A stretch of DNA of 11,135 nt from the NCBI GenBank assembly GCA_002457475.1, contig NTJK01000021.1, positions 1 to 11,135 of the forward strand. Reading direction: 5' to 3'. Made by a program: the position numbers and the translations under genes. Below are positions 7,203 through 11,135 of the stretch, piece after piece (position 1 is the first letter of the stretch; every line of letters begins with the position of its first letter). The DNA comes from Pelagibacterales bacterium MED-G43 (GTDB lineage Bacteria > Pseudomonadota > Alphaproteobacteria > Pelagibacterales > Pelagibacteraceae). The notes below the pieces were generated by a model. The model was not told where the DNA came from. It made no database searches and saw nothing but the letters and a program-made list of their open reading frames with translations.

Positions 7203-7231
7203 TAGATACAAAGAATGAGTAACAAAGTCAA
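7203..7231 (-). promoter_or_regulatory. Candidate promoter for rplM-rpsI(-argC)
   Basis: In the 42-bp ctaA-rplM gap the minus strand has TTGACT (7231-7226), five of six matches to a -35 box, exactly 17 bp from TATCTA (7208-7203), a weaker -10. Initiation would fall near 7196, about six bases before the rplM ATG, so the mRNA would be almost leaderless. The good -35 and ideal spacing make this the best promoter candidate in the window; the -10 is poor. Confidence 0.45.
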
Positions 7232-7232
7232 T

Positions 7233-8258
7233 TTATTTAGTTTTGAAATAATATAGATTTAACGCGCTAAATATTAATAACACGCTAGTTATTTGATGGG
7301 CTGATGCTAAATAAATATTAAGACCACTTATCAAAGTGTAAATACCAAGAAATATCTGTAAAAATAAAATTATTAATAAAATATATAAAGGTTTATATAA
7401 AAAAATAATTTTTTTTTTATAAATAAATAAAGTCATAAGAGAAACGTATAGAATTGTAAAATATGCCAAATTCCTATGATAAAATTGTACTAAAGAATGA
7501 TTATTAAAATCAATAATATTTTTGGAAGTTAAAATAGTTAAATCATTTGGAAAAAAATTCTTACCCATTAAAGGCCACGTCTGATAAATTTTACCCGCAT
7601 CCAATCCTGATACAAAGGCACCCATTATTATCTGTATAAAAATTATATAAATTAAAAATTGAAAAAATATATTACTAATACTAAATTTAAAAAAAAACTT
7701 TTCATTATTTGAGATAACATTCCTAATAAGCCAAAACATTATTGACATTATTAAAATAGCTGTCGAAAGATGAAGTGATAATCTATAATGACTAACTGTA
7801 GTATCTTTTACTAAACCACTTTTTACCATATACCAGCCAATAACACCTTGAAAAACAATCAATAAAAGTATTACCAAACAAGTATTAAGATATTTTTTTT
7901 TAATTTTTTTTGAAAAGTAAAAAAATATCAAAGGTATCAAAAAAAATAAACCTATAATTCGCGCAATTATTCTGTGAAAATATTCCCAGTAAAAAATAAT
8001 TTTAAATTCACTTAAGCTCATATTGAAATTTAATAATTCGTATTGTGGAATCTTTTTATATGCTTCAAAATATAAATTCCAAGATGTGTTAGTTAATGGT
8101 GGCAAAATTCCCTTAAATAACTCCCATTCTGTAATTGATAAACCAGAATTTGTTAATCTAGTTAAACCACCAATTAAAACTGCAAAATACACTAACAATA
8201 AAGACATACAAAGCCAATAAATAAAAAGTTTATTAATTTTTTTTTCTTTTTCCAACAT
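7233..8258 (-). CDS. ctaA: Heme A synthase (CtaA/COX15 type)
   Basis: This inner-membrane enzyme oxidises the C8 methyl of heme O to make heme A for aa3-type cytochrome c oxidase. The 341-residue protein has about eight hydrophobic spans, as in the alphaproteobacterial and mitochondrial COX15 family. The N-terminal signature GGLTRLTNSGLSITEW (30-45) is diagnostic. The four expected heme-ligand histidines are visible: H95 (EYFHRI), H163 (RLSLHL), H261 (FYHRNL) and H321 (SAHQIT). TWPLMGKNFFP (227-237) is another family motif. It starts 51 bp from the divergent chorismate mutase gene and precedes rplM by 42 bp. Its presence implies an aa3-type terminal oxidase elsewhere in the genome (inference). 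Confidence 0.95.
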   Translation of the reverse strand: MLEKEKKINKLFIYWLCMSLLLVYFAVLIGGLTRLTNSGLSITEWELFKGILPPLTNTSWNLYFEAYKKIPQYELLNFNMSLSEFKIIFYWEYFHRIIARIIGLFFLIPLIFFYFSKKIKKKYLNTCLVILLLIVFQGVIGWYMVKSGLVKDTTVSHYRLSLHLSTAILIMSIMFWLIRNVISNNEKFFFKFSISNIFFQFLIYIIFIQIIMGAFVSGLDAGKIYQTWPLMGKNFFPNDLTILTSKNIIDFNNHSLVQFYHRNLAYFTILYVSLMTLFIYKKKIIFLYKPLYILLIILFLQIFLGIYTLISGLNIYLASAHQITSVLLIFSALNLYYFKTK

Positions 8259-8309
8259 GTTATGTAATATATATTTAATTAATTAATCTTAAATTTTAAA
8301 ATTGTCGCT
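8259..8309. promoter_or_regulatory. Divergent intergenic region, ctaA and chorismate mutase
   Basis: These 51 bp must hold promoters for both divergent genes, unless the plus-strand gene is read from further upstream. The sequence is almost entirely A and T, with a 12-bp self-complementary TTAATTAATTAA at 8275-8286. A TAAAAT at 8297-8302 could be the plus-strand -10, putting the transcript start almost on the ATG at 8310. No convincing -35 is visible on either strand. Confidence 0.4.
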
Positions 8310-8591
8310 ATGGTAAACAAAAATATACTTAAAGTCAGAAAGAAGTTAGATAAGTTAGATAATAATTTGTTAGATATAATAAAAAAAAGAACTAAACTTG
8401 TTGATATTGTTATAAAGAACAAAAAATTTAAAAAAGACATTATCGATAAAAAGAGAATATCGATTATACTTAAGAATATTTCAAAAAAATCTAAAATAAA
8501 AAAAATTGACCCAAAAATTACTAAGAAGATATGGATTTCGATGATAAATGCTTTTATTGATTATGAGTTTAGAAATTTTAATAAAAAGTAA
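8310..8591 (+). CDS. Chorismate mutase, AroQ class, monofunctional
   Basis: Chorismate mutase rearranges chorismate to prephenate for phenylalanine and tyrosine synthesis. The 93-residue helical protein aligns along its length with the E. coli AroQ domain: R10 (E. coli R11), R27 (R28), K38 (K39), D46 (D48) and R49 (R51) are kept. I50 replaces E52 and E86 replaces Q88. Glutamate at the last position is also found in yeast chorismate mutase. There is no fused prephenate dehydratase or dehydrogenase domain. This is the only plus-strand gene. Its TAA (8589-8591) directly abuts the reversed rpmG stop (8592-8594), leaving no room for a terminator. No Shine-Dalgarno precedes it. The alternative is a related AroQ-fold isochorismate-pyruvate lyase, less likely without siderophore or salicylate genes nearby. 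Confidence 0.85.
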   Translation: MVNKNILKVRKKLDKLDNNLLDIIKKRTKLVDIVIKNKKFKKDIIDKKRISIILKNISKKSKIKKIDPKITKKIWISMINAFIDYEFRNFNKK

Positions 8592-8783
8592 TTATTTGCT
8601 GTGTGGTGGAAGCTTTTTTTCAACAAAGAATTCATGTTTACGAGTATTAGGATTATATTTTTTAAGCTTAAGTTTATTTTTAACTTTTTCCCCTTTTGTA
8701 GGTTTTTTTGCGTAGTAAATAAATTTGCTATCAGGATTGCTTTCCGGAACCATGCGTACTTTAAGATGTGTTTTTTTTGCCAT
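8592..8783 (-). CDS. rpmG: 50S ribosomal protein L33
   Basis: L33 is a small large-subunit protein near the E site. The 63-residue product begins MAKKTHLKVRMVP and contains YYAKKP and KLKLKKYNPNTRKHEFFVEKKL, the standard L33 core. It has no cysteines, so it is the zinc-independent (C-) form. It is a little longer than the usual 55 residues, through a short insert near residues 14-18 and a PPHSK tail. The first 23 nt overlap the end of the merR-type gene in another frame, so it is probably on the same transcript. It meets the chorismate mutase gene tail to tail. Confidence 0.93.
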   Translation of the reverse strand: MAKKTHLKVRMVPESNPDSKFIYYAKKPTKGEKVKNKLKLKKYNPNTRKHEFFVEKKLPPHSK

Positions 8784-9141
8784 ATTTTTTAATTTTATTA
8801 ATTTTATTCAATAATGATTTACTTTTAAGTTTTAAAGAACTTTTATAATATTCAGCTTTTAAACTAAGTGCGTTAGTATCGTCAAGTTTATTTATTTTTT
8901 TGTCTAAAAATTTTTTTGCCCCTAAAATAGTTAATCCTTTATTCTTAAGTAAAAACTTAATCAATTTAATGATTTCAACCTGTTTTAAGGAATAATACCT
9001 TCTATTATTTATCTTTTTTGGTCTTATATCTTTAAATTCTCTCTCCCAATATCTAAGAGTATGATTCAAAGGTTTTTTACTTGTAGGATCGACTAAATTT
9101 AATATTTTTGATAATTGAGTTATGTTTATTAATTTCGTCAT
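8761..9141 (-). CDS. MerR-family transcriptional regulator
   Basis: The 126-residue protein has an N-terminal winged helix-turn-helix: ITQLSKILNL, LRYWEREF (29-36), RPKKINNRRYY (40-50) and the second-wing helix KGLTILGAKKFL (68-79). The rest (80-126) is lysine-rich and probably helical, which suits the dimerising coiled coil of MerR proteins. There is no ligand-binding domain and no cysteine, so it is not a classical metal sensor. A short MerR-type regulator next to ihfA is a recurrent alphaproteobacterial arrangement whose target I do not know. Its ATG overlaps the ihfA stop as ATGA, and its end overlaps rpmG by 23 nt. The binding site normally expected near its target promoter was not recognised. 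Confidence 0.88.
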   Translation of the reverse strand: MTKLINITQLSKILNLVDPTSKKPLNHTLRYWEREFKDIRPKKINNRRYYSLKQVEIIKLIKFLLKNKGLTILGAKKFLDKKINKLDDTNALSLKAEYYKSSLKLKSKSLLNKINKIKKYGKKNTS

Positions 9142-9431
9142 AAAAATTTATCTAAAATTTTAACTAATTTTTTTGACGGAGTAAAACTAATAGATTTTCT
9201 AGCAATAATTTTAAACAATTCTTTTGTTTTTGGATTTCTGCCAATTCTTTCAGCTTTATTTATAGTTTTTATTGATCCTAAATTTTTAATGATTAATTTT
9301 TCAAATTTAATAATTGAAATTGAAACATCAATTAAATCATTAATAATTTTTTTTGATAAGTTAGTTGATAATCCTGATTTACTACTTAATTCATTTATTA
9401 AATCAATCTTTTTAAAAGTATTTTTATGCAC
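9138..9431 (-). CDS. ihfA: Integration host factor alpha subunit (HU/IHF family)
   Basis: IHF sharply bends DNA at specific sites in recombination, replication and transcription. The 97-residue protein has the family's helical N-terminal half and the beta arm with the intercalating proline in GRNPKT (64-69, P67), followed by IIARKSISFTPSKKLV. Length and arm sequence suit IhfA better than HU, and the plsX-ihfA-merR context agrees. The start is a GTG at 9431 that overlaps the plsX end by 8 nt; I see no alternative start before the conserved region. It overlaps the MerR-type gene by 4 nt. The IhfB partner is not in the window; a homodimer cannot be excluded. Confidence 0.9.
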   Translation of the reverse strand: MHKNTFKKIDLINELSSKSGLSTNLSKKIINDLIDVSISIIKFEKLIIKNLGSIKTINKAERIGRNPKTKELFKIIARKSISFTPSKKLVKILDKFL

Positions 9432-10458
9432 TATTTGAATGTTTTAAATTTTTTTTAATTTCATCCATTAAATTACCTTTAATAATCTTATAACATAAAT
9501 CTATCGAATAATAAAAACCTATCGAGTCAATACCCCCATGACTCTTTACGACTGGTCCATTTAAACCTAAAAAAATCGCACCATTGTATTTTCTTGGATC
9601 TAATTTATCTTTAAATTTTTTTAGTGAAAAATAAGAAAAAAGTAGAGATATTTTAGTTAAAAAATTTTCTGTTAAAGTCTTTTTTAGGTTTGTTGTGATA
9701 AATTTTGCTGTACCCTCAGCGGTTTTCAAGGCAATATTTCCAGTAAATCCATCTGTAACAATAACATTAGACTCACCCGTCATAAGATTGTTTCCCTCTA
9801 TATAACCTTTGTAAGAAAAATTTTCATCACTTGATAGATCTTTTAGTCTTTTGGAAGCTAATTTTAACATTTCTGTACCTTTAATTTCTTCTGAACCAAC
9901 ATTTAATAAAGAGACTTTAGGTTTTTCAGTCGGAAATAAAGATTTGAATAGAGCAGATCCCAATTCAGCAAAATCTATGAGATTTTGATCATTGCATTCA
10001 ATATTTGCACCCAAATCTAATACAACGTTCATACCATTTTGACTGGGCCACAACCCTGCTAATGCGGGTTTGCTTACATCATTCATCATTTTTAAAATCA
10101 TTCTAGAAATTACTAATAGTACACCTGTATTTCCTGCGGATAAACTTATATCTGATTTACCTTCTAGCTGATGATGTATACAATTCCACATACTTGTATT
10201 TTTAGAATTTTTTACTGCTGTCATTGGAGTCTCTTCATCTGAGACTATTTTATCTGAATGAATTAGATTTATTAAATCAGAATCGATATTATATTTTTTA
10301 ATCTTTTCATTTATTTTTTTTGAGTCTCCAAAAATGTTAAGAAGAAAATCACCATTAGATTTATTTTTATCTAAAAAAATTTTTATACCCTCGATAGTTT
10401 TATCGGGAGAATTGTCACCCCCCATTGCATCAATCGCAATAGAAATTTTTTTTGACAT
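9424..10458 (-). CDS. plsX: Phosphate acyltransferase PlsX
   Basis: PlsX makes acyl-phosphate from acyl-ACP and phosphate, the first step of the PlsX/PlsY route to lysophosphatidic acid, as a peripheral membrane enzyme. The 344-residue protein is of normal length and carries DAMGGD (10-15), SDEETPMTAV (73-82), LSAGNTGVLL (106-115), VLDLGAN (146-152), NVGSEEIKG (186-194) and VTDGFTGNIALK (234-245). It starts 10 bp after rpmF, in the widespread rpmF-plsX order that couples ribosome and lipid synthesis. In most alphaproteobacteria fabH follows plsX; here ihfA follows at once, with an 8-nt overlap. Confidence 0.96.
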   Translation of the reverse strand: MSKKISIAIDAMGGDNSPDKTIEGIKIFLDKNKSNGDFLLNIFGDSKKINEKIKKYNIDSDLINLIHSDKIVSDEETPMTAVKNSKNTSMWNCIHHQLEGKSDISLSAGNTGVLLVISRMILKMMNDVSKPALAGLWPSQNGMNVVLDLGANIECNDQNLIDFAELGSALFKSLFPTEKPKVSLLNVGSEEIKGTEMLKLASKRLKDLSSDENFSYKGYIEGNNLMTGESNVIVTDGFTGNIALKTAEGTAKFITTNLKKTLTENFLTKISLLFSYFSLKKFKDKLDPRKYNGAIFLGLNGPVVKSHGGIDSIGFYYSIDLCYKIIKGNLMDEIKKNLKHSNSA

Positions 10459-10468
10459 AATTATGAAA

Positions 10469-10642
10469 TTAAATATCTAGTATTTTTTTTCCGTTATAAT
10501 AACCGGATTTGAGGTCAATGTGATGGGAAAGTTTGTATTCACCACTTTTTTTATCTTCCACGATATTAACTGATGAAAGTTTATGATGAGATCTTCTCAT
10601 CTTCTTTTTAGATATTGATGTTTTTCTTTTAGGAACAGCCAT
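10469..10642 (-). CDS. rpmF: 50S ribosomal protein L32
   Basis: This 57-residue frame on the minus strand starts [20 protein letters not shown], the near-invariant L32 N-terminus, continues through [18 protein letters not shown], and ends in TAA at 10471-10469. L32 is a small large-subunit protein. It has no zinc-binding cysteines. It sits 4 bp after the bc1 chaperone gene and 10 bp before plsX, so all three are probably one transcript. A DUF177 (YceD-like) gene, which often precedes rpmF, is absent. Confidence 0.96.
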   Translation of the reverse strand: MAVPKRKTSISKKKMRRSHHKLSSVNIVEDKKSGEYKLSHHIDLKSGYYNGKKILDI

Positions 10643-10646
10643 AATA

Positions 10647-11129
10647 TTATTTAAATTTTTTGATATTTATTAGCACGTTTTCAGGAGATAATTCAAAGCA
10701 AAAATTGTAAAATCTTTCTAAATAATCCTTAAATAGCTCATATTTTTGATTTTTATTCAAAGGAGTAAAATACTTTTGTATTAATTTATCATTAAGCATA
10801 AATGAACCCTCTTCTTTATTAATTTTAATCTTAAGCAAAATATCATATAAAATTTTATTAAAATCTTTCATCTTTTTATTTACAGAAACATCACCAAAAC
10901 CCAATTCTCTTAAATTATTTTCTATATTATGAAATAATAAATCATATGACTTTTGACTATATTTTTGACCTTTTTCTTTGAAAATAATCATTATTATTGA
11001 AAAATGAATAAACATTAAATAAATTCTTGTTTCAAAATTATCTGGCAGTTTAATGATATTATAAAAAAAAATGTTCCTAGATAACAAAAGCAATATATTG
11101 TACAAATCATCTTTATGTTTATTTTTCAT
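10647..11129 (-). CDS. Ubiquinol-cytochrome c chaperone (CBP3 family)
   Basis: CBP3-type chaperones assist assembly of cytochrome b into the bc1 complex. The 160-residue protein is mainly helical. Its best signature is [20 protein letters not shown] (73-92), which matches the family's LRExGxGDxxVxKxMK pattern, preceded by [10 protein letters not shown] (61-70). There is no signal peptide or clear membrane span, which suits a protein working at the cytoplasmic face. Genes of this family lie upstream of DUF177-plsX-fabH-ihfA in alphaproteobacteria, supporting the call. I use the ATG at 11129, but only six bases lie beyond it and they contain no stop in frame, so a longer N-terminus cannot be ruled out. 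Confidence 0.8.
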   Translation of the reverse strand: MKNKHKDDLYNILLLLSRNIFFYNIIKLPDNFETRIYLMFIHFSIIMIIFKEKGQKYSQKSYDLLFHNIENNLRELGFGDVSVNKKMKDFNKILYDILLKIKINKEEGSFMLNDKLIQKYFTPLNKNQKYELFKDYLERFYNFCFELSPENVLINIKKFK

Positions 11130-11135
11130 AATATA

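Noticed and set aside
7191..7211. Extended L13 start at a TTG (7211), adding seven residues
   Set aside because: The ATG at 7190 gives the normal family N-terminus, and the extension overlaps a candidate -10 box.
5982..8792. Plus-strand frames opposite argC, ctaA and rpmG (5982-6200, 8023-8220, 8601-8792)
   Set aside because: They are antisense shadows of ArgC, heme A synthase and L33. The one opposite rpmG is Phe-rich, as expected from the reverse of Lys codons.
1..11135. Insertion sequence, prophage, CRISPR array, toxin-antitoxin or riboswitch
   Set aside because: I read through the gaps and gene ends and found no transposase, integrase, spaced identical repeats or long structured leaders. 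No gap exceeds about 100 bp.

Overview
The window is strongly AT-rich DNA with very tightly packed genes: most gaps are under 60 bp and many genes overlap by 1 to 23 nt. Nearly all genes are on the minus strand. The protein families and gene order (ctaA-rplM-rpsI-argC; hom-glpX-recJ; cytochrome bc1 chaperone-rpmF-plsX-ihfA-merR) are those of an alphaproteobacterium. Together with the extreme A/T bias, lysine-rich proteins, near absence of Shine-Dalgarno sequences and a streamlined layout, they point to the SAR11 clade (Pelagibacterales). That taxonomic call is an inference from composition and synteny, not a database result.

Layout from right to left, the direction of transcription: (1) 11129-8592 holds a cytochrome bc1 assembly chaperone of the CBP3 type, ribosomal protein L32 (57 codons), the phospholipid acyltransferase PlsX, IHF alpha, a MerR-family regulator and ribosomal protein L33. 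Two genes usually found here in alphaproteobacteria, a DUF177 gene before rpmF and fabH between plsX and ihfA, are absent. (2) 8310-8591 is the only plus-strand gene, a free-standing AroQ-type chorismate mutase, divergent from ctaA and abutting rpmG tail to tail. (3) 8258-6292 holds heme A synthase, then ribosomal proteins L13 and S9. (4) 6247-630 is an almost gapless run: argC (arginine synthesis), an unrecognised lysine-rich putative lipoprotein, hom (threonine/methionine branch), glpX (gluconeogenic fructose-1,6-bisphosphatase) and recJ (single-strand exonuclease). (5) A tRNA-Glu(UUC) gene follows, and recJ ends inside it. (6) The left edge carries the first 160 codons of a long, animal-type glutaminase with an extra N-terminal helical domain.

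Functionally this is mostly housekeeping: translation (L13, S9, L32, L33, tRNA-Glu), amino acid synthesis (ArgC, Hom, chorismate mutase), central carbon (GlpX), respiration (CtaA, bc1 chaperone), lipid synthesis (PlsX), and DNA maintenance or architecture (RecJ, IHF). I see no mobile element, CRISPR array, phage gene or defence locus. The most notable items are the 22-nt recJ/tRNA-Glu overlap, the eukaryote-like glutaminase architecture with palindromic and repeated motifs in front of it, the uncharacterised CGDHVC lipoprotein between argC and hom, and the gene losses in the plsX cluster.
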